The notes under the pieces are model-generated. The model saw nothing but the letters and a program-made list of their open reading frames with translations. It was not told the DNA's origin and made no database searches. The position numbers and the translations under genes were made by a program. 64,000 nt of DNA from JAAYUJ01 sp963698165 (lineage in GTDB: Bacteria > Desulfobacterota > Syntrophobacteria > Syntrophobacterales > Syntrophobacteraceae): contig CAVOPT010000021.1 of the NCBI GenBank assembly GCA_963698165.1, forward strand, positions 13,460 through 77,459, given 5' to 3'. How positions within the stretch are numbered: the stretch's first letter is position 1; every line of letters starts with the position of its first letter. Positions 25,119 through 38,040 of the stretch are shown here, piece by piece.

Positions 25119-26009
25119 TCAGTCCTTGATCTTGTTGTGCACCTTGCAGGCTCGCACGGTATTCTTCATGAGCATGGTGATGGTCATGGGTCCGACACCA
25201 CCGGGCACCGGCGTGATGGCGCCGGCAATTTCCGCCGCTTCGTTGAACGCCACGTCCCCCTTCAGGATGCGCTTTCCATCCTGAGTGCGCCCAACCTCGT
25301 TGACGCCCACGTCGATCACCACCGCTCCCGGCTTGATCATGTCTCCTTTGACGTATTCCGCCACTCCCGCGGCGGCGATGAGGATGTCCGCCCGCTTGGT
25401 GTGCAATGCCACGTCCTTGGTTCGCGTGTGACACACGGTGACCGTCGCGTTGGCACCCTTGGCCTTTTGAACGAGCATCATGGCAATGGGTTTTCCCACG
25501 ATGTTCGAACGCCCGACGATCACCACCTCGGCTCCCGAGATTTCCGTGCCCGAACGCACCAGCAACTCCTGAATGCCTGCCGGAGTGCAGGGAAGATAAT
25601 CCGGTTCACCGATCATCAGCTTTCCCACGTTCACCGGGTGAAAGGCATCCACGTCCTTGCTCGGGTCGATGGCCAGGAGAACCTTGTTCTCGTTCACGTG
25701 CTTGGGCAGCGGCAGTTGCACGAGAATCCCATGGATCTTGGGATCCTTGTTGTACTGATCGATGAGGGCCAGAAGTTTTTCCTCGGCCAGGTCAGCCGGT
25801 TGATTGTCCTGCACTGAATAGAACCCCAGTTCGTGAGCCGTCTGCTGCTTGGCCCGGACGTAGCTCTGCGAGGCAGGGTTCTCTCCAACGAGGATCGTCA
25901 CCAATCCTGGAATCACCCCGTACTTCTCTTTCAACTGCTCCACCTCAGCCTTCAGTTCAGCGCGGATCTCCTTGGCCACGTCCGCACCCTTCAGCAACTT
26001 GGCTGACAT
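25119..26009 (-). CDS. folD: Methylenetetrahydrofolate dehydrogenase / cyclohydrolase
   Basis: The bifunctional enzyme interconverts methylene-, methenyl- and formyl-tetrahydrofolate. The 296-residue product has the active-site region SYVRAKQQTAHELG with its Lys, QLPLPKHVN, KDVDAFHP, the NADP-binding VVIVGRSNIVGKP and the closing PVPGGVGPMT. The ATG at 26009 has GAGGAGG six bases upstream. It follows fhs by about 106 bases on the same strand; together they form the formate-to-methylene part of the methyl branch of the Wood-Ljungdahl pathway. Confidence 0.95.
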   Translation of the reverse strand: MSAKLLKGADVAKEIRAELKAEVEQLKEKYGVIPGLVTILVGENPASQSYVRAKQQTAHELGFYSVQDNQPADLAEEKLLALIDQYNKDPKIHGILVQLPLPKHVNENKVLLAIDPSKDVDAFHPVNVGKLMIGEPDYLPCTPAGIQELLVRSGTEISGAEVVIVGRSNIVGKPIAMMLVQKAKGANATVTVCHTRTKDVALHTKRADILIAAAGVAEYVKGDMIKPGAVVIDVGVNEVGRTQDGKRILKGDVAFNEAAEIAGAITPVPGGVGPMTITMLMKNTVRACKVHNKIKD

Positions 26010-26115
26010 ATGCCACCTCCTCGGGGAAAACAGTAAAGCTTTTCTCGCTGGGGTGGGCACGCCCGCCTGCGGCGGGTCTTCTCGCCCTCCCCGCGAAAAA
26101 AGTTTAGTTATAGCT

Positions 26116-27879
26116 TTAGAAAAGACCCATGACCTTGCCCGTCTTCGTATCCACGTCTACTCTGCGGAATGCCGGGTCGGAAGAAGTCCCGGGCATGAGG
26201 CTGATTGCTCCGGCACACGGGCAAAGGAACTTGGAACCCGAATAGATGAGAACATCCCGGATGGGCAACACCCAACCCTTGGGGGTTCCCTTGATAGCGG
26301 GATCGTGGGTGAGACTCAGGTGGGTCTTCACCATCATGGTTGCGTATTCGTCGTACTTGGAATCGGCCTCGAGCATCTTGGCCTTGGCTTCCGCCTCGGG
26401 AGTCCAGGCGACTCCGTCGGCACCGTAGACTTCCTTGGCAACCATTGCCACCCGATCCCTCAATTTCATTTCAATGGGGTAGAGGAAGCGGAAGTCGTTC
26501 TTCTCGTTGCAGGCGTCGATGACCGCGTCGGCAAACTCGAGAGCACCCTCTCCGCCCTTTGCCCAGTGGTAAGACCTGGCACAGCGGGCTCCCGCCGCTT
26601 CCGCATATTTCTTGACCATGGCGATCTCATCCGGGGTGTCCGTATGGAAGGCATTGACGCACACCACCGGATTGATGCCCGCCTTGCGGATGGTGTTGAT
26701 GTGATGCACCATGTTGGGGATGCCTTTTTCCAGGAGGCCAAGATCCTCCTTGCTGTAAGCATCGGGCAGCGCAATGCCCGCCACGACCTTTGGCCCGCCT
26801 CCGTGCATCTTGAGAGCCCGGATGGTGGTGGTGAGAACCGAGACGTGGGGAATGAGACCGCTGTAACGGCATTTCACATTCCAGAATTTCTCGAACCCAA
26901 TGTCTGCGGCAAAGCCGCTTTCCGTCACGTGATAGTCGAACATCTTCAAGCCGATGCGGTCCGCAATGATGGACGACTGCCCCACGGCGATGTTCGCGAA
27001 CGGTCCGGCATGCACCATGCACGGTTGATATTCGGCGGTGCACATGAGGGTCGGATTGATGGTGTTGCGCATCCAGGCCGTCATGGCGTTGCCCACTTCG
27101 AGATCCCCCGTGGTGATCGGGTTTCCCCGCTTGTCGAATGCGACGGTTATGTTGTTCAAGCGCTCCTTGAGATCCGCCAGGTCCCTCACGATGGAGAGAA
27201 TCGCCATCAACTCGGAGCTCACGGCAATGCCGAATTTGGACTGCATCATGTAACCGTCCATGCGCCCGCCGATTCCAATGATGATGTTGCGCAGGGACTG
27301 AGCGCAGAAGTCTATGATCCATCCCATTTCCACCCGGGTGGGATCAATGTCCAGGCGACGCATTTTCGTGAGTCTCTGGAGCTGCTCATCGTTGTAATTG
27401 CGCTCGTGCTGCATCCTGGCGCACAGTGCAACCATGGCCAGATTGTGACCGTTCATGATGTCGTTGATGTCCCCGGTGAGCCCCATGGAGAATTCGGTCA
27501 TGGGAATGAGGAGGGAGTTGCCACCGCCGGCAGCCGTTCCCTTGACATTCATGGTCGGCCCCCCCGAAGGCTGGCGCAGCGCCCCGCCTACGTTTTTCCC
27601 CCGCATGCCGAGGCCTTCCATGAGACCGCATGATGTGGTGCTCTTGCCTTCTCCAAGAGGCGTGGGGGTGATGGCGGTCACCTCGACGTATTTTCCGTCG
27701 GGACGGTCTTTGAGCCGATCAATGATCTTCATGAAGTCGAGCTTGCACAGCCTTCCCATGGGAAGGATCTCGTCTTTCTCCAAACCCAGCTTCTCCTGCC
27801 AGTCCCAGGGCGTCGGCATGTTCTTTTCCGCGGCTTCCGAGATCTCCCAATCCATCATTTTGGTTGCATCGTAGGGCAT
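26116..27879 (-). CDS. fhs: Formate-tetrahydrofolate ligase
   Basis: The enzyme activates formate with ATP to 10-formyl-tetrahydrofolate. The 587-residue product has the P-loop TPTPLGEGKSTT, the conserved RQPSGGPTMNVKGTAAGGG, FSMGLTGDINDI, GRMDGYM and the C-terminal SLMPG. GGGGAGG lies six bases before the ATG at 27879. It is slightly longer than the common 555-560 residues because of an N-terminal extension. Together with folD it suggests acetyl-CoA-pathway or syntrophic C1 metabolism, where it can also run in reverse to make ATP and formate. Confidence 0.95.
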   Translation of the reverse strand: MPYDATKMMDWEISEAAEKNMPTPWDWQEKLGLEKDEILPMGRLCKLDFMKIIDRLKDRPDGKYVEVTAITPTPLGEGKSTTSCGLMEGLGMRGKNVGGALRQPSGGPTMNVKGTAAGGGNSLLIPMTEFSMGLTGDINDIMNGHNLAMVALCARMQHERNYNDEQLQRLTKMRRLDIDPTRVEMGWIIDFCAQSLRNIIIGIGGRMDGYMMQSKFGIAVSSELMAILSIVRDLADLKERLNNITVAFDKRGNPITTGDLEVGNAMTAWMRNTINPTLMCTAEYQPCMVHAGPFANIAVGQSSIIADRIGLKMFDYHVTESGFAADIGFEKFWNVKCRYSGLIPHVSVLTTTIRALKMHGGGPKVVAGIALPDAYSKEDLGLLEKGIPNMVHHINTIRKAGINPVVCVNAFHTDTPDEIAMVKKYAEAAGARCARSYHWAKGGEGALEFADAVIDACNEKNDFRFLYPIEMKLRDRVAMVAKEVYGADGVAWTPEAEAKAKMLEADSKYDEYATMMVKTHLSLTHDPAIKGTPKGWVLPIRDVLIYSGSKFLCPCAGAISLMPGTSSDPAFRRVDVDTKTGKVMGLF

Positions 27880-28636
27880 CTTGAACCTCCCCTTTATTAA
27901 GGTTAACTGCCTAAAAGTATTAATTAAAAATGCTTCCATCCTTCTCCGAAACGGAGCACATTCTTGAACACTGGATTCTTTTTCACCCCCCCTTTTCTGG
28001 ACGTAATGATTGGTAACGCTTGAGAAAAAAAAGGTGTGCCACAATGCACCGGGTCTGCCGCAATCGAATCCGATTAAATTCTCTTGGAAGAGGGAAAGGA
28101 GCCCGATAGATGAAACCGGATTAGTGAACGAAAGGCGCGGAGAAAACTGCTCGAACTGTAGCGCTAAGCCAATAGACGTACTGATTGAATTCTAAATTCA
28201 AGGCAGTCCAAAACTACTTGGTCGACTCCATATTTGTCAAGGAGAAAAGACTCTCACACCGGCCGAAACTCTTTCCCTGATCTCTTGGCCTGGTTTTTCA
28301 TGAAAGCGGCACTGGATCACGGAAGGCACTGGGGTCACCCTCTGCCGGTTTCCCATGACTTGCCGCGAAAAGAGGTTTTTGTCCAAAAACTGTCAACACT
28401 TTGAAGCCATCCCTTTCAAAGAGTGTTCAAAAACTGTTGGAATCTTCCACTCCCCTGGGAACCTCCCCGGGGTTTATCAAAACATGTGAACATCTTGTTC
28501 ACCGCTAATCGTAATAAAATAAGGATGTTGATATATTTTTTGACAATTCGACACCCCCTTATTAATATGATGAATCTTGTATGTAAGACTAATTGAAACA
28601 TCATCAGGACAACACACTGGACCCGGGATCGGACAC
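27880..28636. other. Divergent intergenic region between fhs and dnaN
   Basis: About 750 bases without a gene. The half near dnaN is AT-rich (28490-28570) and holds the dnaN promoter. Two copies of TTCAAAAACTGT or TCCAAAAACTGT lie about 45 bases apart near 28385 and 28427. Single weak DnaA-box-like strings (ATGTTCACA, TTGTTCACC) occur near 28490. No cluster of consensus DnaA boxes was seen and dnaA itself is not adjacent, so an origin of replication is not supported. Confidence 0.4.
28540..28568 (+). promoter_or_regulatory. Promoter for dnaN
   Basis: A perfect -35 TTGACA (28540-28545) is followed after 17 bases by TAATAT (28563-28568) as -10 box. The start would fall near 28575, about 60 bases before the dnaN ATG. 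Confidence 0.65.
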
Positions 28637-29755
28637 ATGAAATTTCAGGTGGAACAGGCGGCCCTTGCTCAGGTTCTTCAGAAGGTTCTGAGCATCACCG
28701 AGAAAAAGACGACCATGCCGGTCCTTTCCAATGTGATGATTGCGGCACCCGACCCCGCTTCCGCTCAGCTCACCTTCTACGCGACAGATCTGGAACTGAG
28801 TCTCAGAACAAGCATCGGCGGAATTGTCCAGTCGGAGGGCAACACGACGGTTTCGGCGCGCAAAATGCTCGAAATCATCCGAGAAGTCGGGCATGGGCCC
28901 GTCACCGTGGAAGAACAACTCAACAATCGCCTGCTCATCGAGGCGGGCAGATCTCGATTTGAGCTGCCGACCATTCCCGCGGTGGACTTCCCATACCTGA
29001 AGTTTTACGAGGATACCCCTTTGGGATCCTGCGATGGGAATCTTCTGGAGAAGTGCCTGGAAAAGACCCTCTACGGGATTCCCCTTGAGGAAGATCCGTT
29101 CAGTGTGTCCGGTCTGTTTCTGCATACGACGGAAACCGATGAGGTGCGCTTCGTGGCCTCTGATGGTCATCGACTGGTGTACTTTCAGGTCCCTTCATCG
29201 GCACTCCCCCCCTTGGAAATCGGCACCGGGATCATCATCCCTCGCAAAGGAGTTGTGGAGGTCGCCCGCATATTGGAGAAGGAAAAGGACGTCTCCGTTG
29301 GGGTTCATGAGAATTGCCTGACTCTGCGATCTCCTCTCACCACCCTCAGCATCCAGTTGCTCGAGGGAGGATTTCCCGAATACGATCTCATCATTCCCGC
29401 TGAGAGGCCCTTTCGTTTCACCGTGGCCCGGGAGGCGTTCTATCACGCCCTGAAGCGGATGGCCGTGCTCACCGACCAGCGTTGGCGCCACGTGCGTTTT
29501 CTCGTGACCCAAGGGTCGTTGGAGCTTGACGCCGGAAACCCGGAAATGGGGAATGCCAATGACGCGGTGGATATTGGAGAATACACGGGCGAGCCCTTTT
29601 CCGTGGCTTTCAACATCCGTTACGTCATGGACGCAATCCAGGTGATGAACAGCCCCGAGGTGACCTTCGAATGGGTCGATGAGTACCACGGAGGCGTTTT
29701 TCTGGGGTCCGAAGACCCTGAGTATTTCAGTCTCATCATGCCCATGGTTCTCTGA
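28637..29755 (+). CDS. dnaN: DNA polymerase III sliding clamp (beta subunit)
   Basis: The ring-shaped clamp tethers the replicase to DNA. The 372-residue product starts MKFQVEQAALAQVLQKVLSI and contains PVLSNVMI, ATDLELSLR, FVASDGHRLVYF, GGFPEYDLIIP and the C-terminal MPMVL of the peptide-binding pocket. The ATG at 28637 is chosen as the family start; the ribosome site is weak. It heads the dnaN-gyrB-gyrA cluster, but dnaA and recF, which usually flank dnaN, are missing here. Confidence 0.95.
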   Translation: MKFQVEQAALAQVLQKVLSITEKKTTMPVLSNVMIAAPDPASAQLTFYATDLELSLRTSIGGIVQSEGNTTVSARKMLEIIREVGHGPVTVEEQLNNRLLIEAGRSRFELPTIPAVDFPYLKFYEDTPLGSCDGNLLEKCLEKTLYGIPLEEDPFSVSGLFLHTTETDEVRFVASDGHRLVYFQVPSSALPPLEIGTGIIIPRKGVVEVARILEKEKDVSVGVHENCLTLRSPLTTLSIQLLEGGFPEYDLIIPAERPFRFTVAREAFYHALKRMAVLTDQRWRHVRFLVTQGSLELDAGNPEMGNANDAVDIGEYTGEPFSVAFNIRYVMDAIQVMNSPEVTFEWVDEYHGGVFLGSEDPEYFSLIMPMVL

Positions 29756-30033
29756 ACGGGTGTTAATGGGGCCGTTCCTTCCCCCTGAAAGGGGCAAACA
29801 CACCCCGCAAAAAAGGATTCGTGGGATTCAGAGACTATCTCAAGACTCTTCCCGCTTTTCCGGCGCCTCACGGAAATCTCGAAAGAAATTGAAAACTGAG
29901 CAGAAAAAAGGTATCATTATATGTTTCTAAGAAAAGTTGTGTCGACTTGGTTCCCAGGTCGCCTATTCATCTCATTTTGTAACAATTTATTGGAATTCAG
30001 CGGAAAACAAAACATTTTTGGAGAAGGGCCTGT

Positions 30034-32454
30034 ATGCCGGAAATGAATGCGAGTCAGCCCAATTCACAACCTGAGCAATACACCGCCCAGCAGATCACTG
30101 TTCTGGAGGGACTGAGCGCTGTTCGCAAACGTCCCTCCATGTACGTCGGCAACCTTTCCACCGAAGGGTTGCACCACCTGGTCTACGAAGTGGTGGACAA
30201 CAGCATCGACGAGGCATTGGCGGGATACTGCGATCACATCCGGGTTCAAGTCCACCTGGATGGGTCGGTGACCGTGGACGACAATGGCCGGGGAATTCCG
30301 GTGGATCTCCACGAAAAAGAGAACGTCCCGGCCGTGGAAGTGGTGATGACCAAGTTGCACGCGGGGGGGAAGTTCGACAACGCCACCTACAAGGTTTCGG
30401 GAGGCCTCCATGGAGTGGGCGTCTCCGTCGTGAACGCCCTGAGTGAGTTCCTCCAGGTGGAAATACGCCGGGAAGGCAAGGTTTACTATCAGCGTTATGA
30501 ACGGGGGCAACCCAAGACCCCGCTCACGGTGAAGGGGGAAACACAGCGGCGCGGGACCCGGGTTACATTCAAGCCGGACAACCTCATCTTCACTGATACG
30601 GAGCTCAGCTTTGATGTTCTTGCCCAGCGTTTGCGGGAGCTGGCCTTTCTCAACCGTGGAGTCCGCATTGAGCTCATCGATGACCGCATACCCAAGGAAA
30701 GGATCTTCTGCTATGAAGGGGGGCTCCTCTCTTTTGTGGAGTACCTGAACAAGAACAGGGAAGTGCTGCATCCGGAGATCATCTACATCACGGGCGAACG
30801 CCAGGGCATGGCCGTCGAGATCGCCCTTCAATACAACGACACCTACAACGAAAAGATTTTCACGTTCGCCAACAACATCAACACCAAGGAAGGAGGCACC
30901 CACCTCGTCGGCTTCAAGGCGGGCCTGACCCGATCGGTCAAGCAGTATGCCATCCAGAACAAGATGGCCAAAGGCGACGTGGATAAGCTCACGGGAGACG
31001 ACACCCGGGAAGGCCTCATGGGAATTGTAAGTGTGAAGCTTTCTCAGCCCCAGTTTGAAGGGCAGACGAAAACAAAGCTCGGCAACAGCGAAATCAAGGG
31101 ATTGGTGGAGAATCTCGTCTATGAGAAGCTCTCGGCTTTCTTCGAGGAGAATCCCAAGACCATTCGCGCCATCCTCGAAAAGGTGCTGGAAGCCGCGAGA
31201 GCTCGGGAAGCCGCCCGAAAAGCCAAGGAGCTCACGCGGCGCAAGGGGATTCTCAGCGATCACTCCCTGCCGGGCAAGCTTGCGGACTGCCAGGAGAGGG
31301 ATCCATCCAAGAGCGAGGTTTTCATCGTGGAGGGGGACTCGGCCGGTGGGTCGGCAAAGCAGGGCCGTGACCGGAAATTTCAGGCCATTCTTCCCTTGCG
31401 GGGAAAGATTCTGAACGTCGAGAAGTCCCGGTTCGACAAGATGCTCGAGAATCAGGAAATACGCACCATGATTGCGGTTCTTGGAACAGGCATCGGCAAG
31501 GAAGAATACAACCCCGACAGGCTCCGCTACCACAAGACCATCATCATGACGGACGCGGACGTGGATGGTGCGCACATTCGCACCCTGCTCCTCACCTTTT
31601 TCTTCCGCATGATGCCGGAGCTCATCGAGCGCGGCAATCTCTACATAGCTCAGCCTCCTCTTTACCGCATTGTGACAGGCAAGCAGGAGCATTATCTCAA
31701 GGATGGCGATGGCCTCAATTCGTTTCTCCTGAGCAGGGCTGTCGAAAAAAGGCAGGTAATCCTCTCCGGAAGTGAGAAGCCCATAACCTCCGGGCATCTG
31801 ATTCAACTGCTCAAGACCTATTCCCACTATGAAGAGTGGCTCGAACGCCAGGCTGCCAAAGGGATCTCAAAAAAGGTCCTCGAGCATGTCATACGAATCT
31901 TCAGCGCCCATGGTCTCGGTGTCATGGATCCGGAACAGATGGCCGGCGTACTCAGGGAGAACCTGGAAAACCTGGGCTACGAGGTGCTTTCCATGGAATT
32001 GGATGAAGAGCAGGGGGGCTACGACCTCGAGGTGTGGGTGCCCACCAATGGTCAGAACCGGGTTCGAATCAGATGCGAGTTTCTCCACTCCATGGAATTC
32101 AGGAAGCTCCTGGAATTCTACGAACATCTGGCTCTTTTCCACAGTCCTCCACATGTCGTGAAGGAGGGGGATAAAGAGGAGAAGTTCGACGATCCAAAGG
32201 CTCTCTTCCAGCATCTCATGGACGAGGCAAGGAAAGGGATCACCATTCAGCGCTACAAAGGTTTGGGCGAAATGAACCCCGATCAGCTCTGGGAAACCAC
32301 CATGAATCCTGAAAAGCGCACCCTTCTTCAGGTGAGAATCGAAGACCAATACCTGGCCGATGAGCTTTTCACCACCCTCATGGGGGACAAGGTTGAGCCG
32401 AGGAGGGATTTCATCCAAGTCAACGCCCTGGACTTCAGAGAACTGGACATCTAG
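30034..32454 (+). CDS. gyrB: DNA gyrase subunit B
   Basis: GyrB is the ATPase subunit that drives negative supercoiling. The 806-residue product has the GHKL ATPase motifs (EVVDNSIDEALAGYC, DDNGRGIP, GGLHGVGVSVVNALS), the transducer Lys loop (QTKTKLGN) and the Toprim metal site (VEGDSAGGSAKQGRDR, then MTDADVDGAHIRTLL). The extra domain between about 550 and 710 is the insertion typical of proteobacterial GyrB. The N terminus extends about 15 residues beyond the usual start. It lies 278 bases after dnaN and 104 before gyrA. Confidence 0.96.
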   Translation: MPEMNASQPNSQPEQYTAQQITVLEGLSAVRKRPSMYVGNLSTEGLHHLVYEVVDNSIDEALAGYCDHIRVQVHLDGSVTVDDNGRGIPVDLHEKENVPAVEVVMTKLHAGGKFDNATYKVSGGLHGVGVSVVNALSEFLQVEIRREGKVYYQRYERGQPKTPLTVKGETQRRGTRVTFKPDNLIFTDTELSFDVLAQRLRELAFLNRGVRIELIDDRIPKERIFCYEGGLLSFVEYLNKNREVLHPEIIYITGERQGMAVEIALQYNDTYNEKIFTFANNINTKEGGTHLVGFKAGLTRSVKQYAIQNKMAKGDVDKLTGDDTREGLMGIVSVKLSQPQFEGQTKTKLGNSEIKGLVENLVYEKLSAFFEENPKTIRAILEKVLEAARAREAARKAKELTRRKGILSDHSLPGKLADCQERDPSKSEVFIVEGDSAGGSAKQGRDRKFQAILPLRGKILNVEKSRFDKMLENQEIRTMIAVLGTGIGKEEYNPDRLRYHKTIIMTDADVDGAHIRTLLLTFFFRMMPELIERGNLYIAQPPLYRIVTGKQEHYLKDGDGLNSFLLSRAVEKRQVILSGSEKPITSGHLIQLLKTYSHYEEWLERQAAKGISKKVLEHVIRIFSAHGLGVMDPEQMAGVLRENLENLGYEVLSMELDEEQGGYDLEVWVPTNGQNRVRIRCEFLHSMEFRKLLEFYEHLALFHSPPHVVKEGDKEEKFDDPKALFQHLMDEARKGITIQRYKGLGEMNPDQLWETTMNPEKRTLLQVRIEDQYLADELFTTLMGDKVEPRRDFIQVNALDFRELDI

Positions 32455-32558
32455 ACGGGTTGTGCTCCGGCATCCCCACCTGATTGAATCATCCGTTTTG
32501 CAAGTATTTCTCCTTGTTCTCAACGTGAAAGGCTGCTCTCACCTTGGGGTAACGCTCT

Positions 32559-34987
<2,429 letters not shown>

Positions 34988-34988
<1 letters not shown>

Positions 34989-36031
34989 TGGTGCTTGGGG
35001 GCCCGATAGGTGTAGTGGGTGCGGGGAGTTGGGGGACCACCCTGGCACATTTACTTGCCGAGAAGGGGTATCGTGTGGATCTGTGGGTTTACGAAGAGGA
35101 GCTATGCCAGGCCATCAACGAGACCCGTGAGAACACGCTGTACATGGCCGGTTTCCCACTGAGCCCCAATATCACGGCGCACGTCGATCTGGAGCATGTG
35201 GTCAAGGACCGCGACCTCCTCGTGATGGTGGTTCCCTCCCATGTTTACCGAAGTATCGTGACCCAGATGCGGCCGTTTTTGAAACATGGCTCCATCATCG
35301 TCAGTGCGACGAAGGGCATCGAAAACGAGACGCTTCTGACCATGTCCGGCATCTGTAAAGAGGTGGTGAACGAAGAGGATTTCACCCGGATTCTCTGTCT
35401 TTCCGGCCCCTCTTTTGCCCGGGAGGTGGCCATGAAGATTCCCACCGCCGTGGCTCTCGCGGCCGAGGACCTGGATCTCGCCACAACCGTCCAGCACGTC
35501 TTCTCCACCCCCTATTTTCGGGTGTATACCAACAGGGACAAGATTGGCGTCGAGCTCGCGGGTGCCTTGAAGAATGTCATCGCCATTGCGGCGGGGGTGT
35601 CCGATGGACTTGGCTTCGGCTACAACACGCGGGCAGCCCTGATAACCCGTGGTTTGGCGGAGATCACGCGCCTCGGGGTCCGGATGGGGGCCAATCCCCT
35701 GACATTTTCAGGTCTATCGGGTGTCGGTGACCTCCTCCTCACGTGTACCGGCGATTTGAGCCGCAATCGCACGGTGGGCCTCAAGCTGGGTCAAGGTCGC
35801 AAGTTGAGCGAAATCCTTGCAGAGATGCGCATGGTGGCGGAAGGGGTCAAGACGGCCAATTCCGTTTACTTCCTGGCCAGGCGCATGCAGGTGGAGATGC
35901 CCATCTGCGAAAAAGTGTACCAGGTGCTCTACGAGGACAAGGAACCTCAGACTGCCGTTCGCGAACTGATGGAGCGGGAACTGAAACAGGAAGTGGAACA
36001 CCACCATAGCTGGCCTGTCGACAAACCTTGA
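34988..36031 (+). CDS. gpsA: Glycerol-3-phosphate dehydrogenase (NAD(P)+)
   Basis: The enzyme makes sn-glycerol 3-phosphate for phospholipids. The 347-residue product has the dinucleotide motif GVVGAGSWGTTLA, the ATKGIE motif, LSGPSFAREV, the catalytic Lys in ELAGALKNVIAIAAG, and GLSGVGDLLLTCTG. The ATG at 34988 overlaps the gyrA stop; a TTG one codon earlier is an alternative. The gene is followed closely by the frameshifted kinase, so gyrA-gpsA-kinase may be one transcript. Confidence 0.95.
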
Positions 36032-36057
36032 AGGGGGGCCATTGTGCGGGGCGGAAC

Positions 36058-37441
36058 ATGGCGCACGATGCGATGATGGAAGTCTATGAGCGGGTCCGGA
36101 CCAAGAAGGAGGCTTATCAGCTCTACAATTTCGAGCGACTCCAGGAGGAAGCGTTTGCAACTTTCTTTGATCTGGCTCAGGAATTCACCAACCTCGATGT
36201 TCTCTACCAGGTCATCGTTGCGGTACCCAAGGAATTCTTCGGCTACGAGAGCCGTCTGTACGTCATCGATGCCAAGACCTCCCGTTTGGAGAGGGTGTGT
36301 GACACCGGGGAGGGGTTGGTCCAACCGGCCGGAAGGCTCTCCTACACCCTCAACATCTCAGATGCGCCCTACGAAACCGACGAGAGCATCTTTTTCCCCA
36401 TCCGGGGCAATGAAGCCCTGACGAAGTCCGTGCCTTTCCTCGCTCAACTCCATGTGCTGGGGTTGCTCGAGATCTATCCCAAGAGCAAGGTGGATCCCAA
36501 GAACCGGTTCTTCATGGAGAAGTACGCGAACCGTATCGGGTACAACCTCCATCAGAAAATGCTCATCCAGCAGAACCTCAATCACATCAAATTCACGAAT
36601 CAGCTGGTTTCGGACATCGAGCACAACGTGATCTCCCCCAACCTCTACTACAAGCTCTTCCTGATCCGCCTGAAAAAGATCCTCGAAGACTATGGAAAAG
36701 CCCAGGATCAGCTGCGCGACACGATTCTCTTTCTGCAAAACGACGATGGACCCCTCTCCAGGGGGTTGTGCGAGATCTATCATACGGTTTCCCAGAGCAA
36801 TGAGACCCTGGACGAGGAGAGGAAGGCGCTCACGAAGCATTACGAGCACACGAGCCTCTTCCTGGAGACCTTGCTCCGAAGGGATCATTTCGAAAAGGGG
36901 ACCTACGTCCTCAGAAAACAGCCGTGCAACTTTCCGCACGGAAATCATTCAGCCCCTCCTGGACCGCTACAGGCCCCTTTTTGAGAGAAAGGGAGTGGCG
37001 GTGGACAACCGGCTGGACAATGTTCCCGATGAACAGGTTACCCTTTTTGTTGACAAGGGGTTGATCTCCCAGGTCTTTGACAATCTTTTCTCAAACGCCC
37101 TGAAATACACTCAGGAGGTGGAAGATCAACTGGGGAACACCATCAAGCTGGTCTCTTACAACCGGCAGATCCTGAGGGATTTTTTCGGCGAGGGGATCCA
37201 CGGAGTCCGGTTCAACTTCTTCACCACGGGAAAGCCTCTTTCGGAAGAAGAGGCGAGGCGGATATTCGAGGAAGGTTTCAGGGCTGCATCCTCGGGTGGG
37301 GAAAAGGGAAGCGGCCACGGGCTCCATTTTGTCCGTAACGTGGTCGAGATTCACGGGGGAACGACGGGTTGCGAGCCCCAACGCTATGGAAACCTCCTCT
37401 TTTTCACCCTGCCCATGCAGGAACAAAAGAACGGATTCTGA
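36058..37441 (+). pseudogene. Cytoplasmic histidine kinase, one frameshift
   Basis: The N-terminal 180 residues form a GAF-like sensor region (VIVAVPKEFFGYESRLYVID). His189 in SDIEHNVISPNLYYKL marks a divergent phospho-acceptor domain, and the ATPase part (NLFSNALKYTQ, then GSGHGLHFVRNVVEIHGG) ends at 37441. Between about 36930 and 36945 the reading must move by one base: the first frame stops at 36984, while the homologous continuation CNFRTEIIQPLLDRYRP lies in the next frame. One extra C in the sequence CTTTCCGC would explain it. It is a recent pseudogene or a sequence error; all other parts look functional. Confidence 0.75.
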
Positions 37442-37670
37442 CGGAACCTAGCCCATCAGTTCAAATCGGGAGTCCATCTGACATCGCTGCGGTCCGCCCC
37501 GGGGCCGCAAAGAGTCCGGGGGCCCGGAGAAGAGGACGGAGGCGGCCCCGCTTCTTGGGTTGCATACGTACTTAGGCGGGAAATACAGGATTTCGTGTAG
37601 TCGAATACGGGATTCACCCTATTTCGTTCTCAATGGACTTCTTGTACAAGGTTACCAAAAGCCACGCCTC

Positions 37671-37964
37671 TCACCTCTTTATTCGGAAAGCGGGGCACCT
37701 CTCCCAGGCCCGAACTTTCCAATGCCCGCCTTCCCGTACCATCGTCTTCGGGCAGGGCGCCACCAACAGAGCGCCCTTCCTGGAGGCGAACCAACACATG
37801 GCCTTACAGATGCTGTGGAGAACGGCACCGAAGATCCCGAACAGCCCACAGAGGAGCAGGAAGAGTGAACCCTTTGCGCACGCATGAAGGGCGAGATGAA
37901 GAAGAGCAACGCTTGCACCACAAGCACGAACCAGATACCGACGGTTTTGAACCGGCTTCAGCAT
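37671..37964 (-). CDS. Possible small membrane protein
   Basis: The frame gives 97 residues with one or two hydrophobic segments (ASVALLHLALHACAKGSLFL and LCGLFGIFGAVLHSI) and a basic C terminus. The ATG at 37964 has GAGGA nine bases upstream. No family was recognised and the residue mix is Cys-rich, so it may not be a gene. The surrounding 37442-38040 otherwise holds only GC-rich hairpins without a T run. Confidence 0.3.
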   Translation of the reverse strand: MLKPVQNRRYLVRACGASVALLHLALHACAKGSLFLLLCGLFGIFGAVLHSICKAMCWFASRKGALLVAPCPKTMVREGGHWKVRAWERCPAFRIKR

Positions 37965-38040
37965 GGCTTTGTCCTCGATAGAATCCGCAGGTGAGAGGCG
38001 GCGAATCATCGGAACTTTGCTTGCCTGGTCAAACGATGGG

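Noticed and set aside
28380..28510. Origin of replication beside dnaN
   Set aside because: Only isolated weak DnaA-box-like strings and two AAAAACTGT repeats; no box cluster and no dnaA.
30064..31827. Long open frame on the minus strand opposite gyrB
   Set aside because: It is the shadow of the codon bias of gyrB; no start signal and no family. The same applies to other long frames opposite gyrA, pdhA, pdhB, fhs and the kinase genes.
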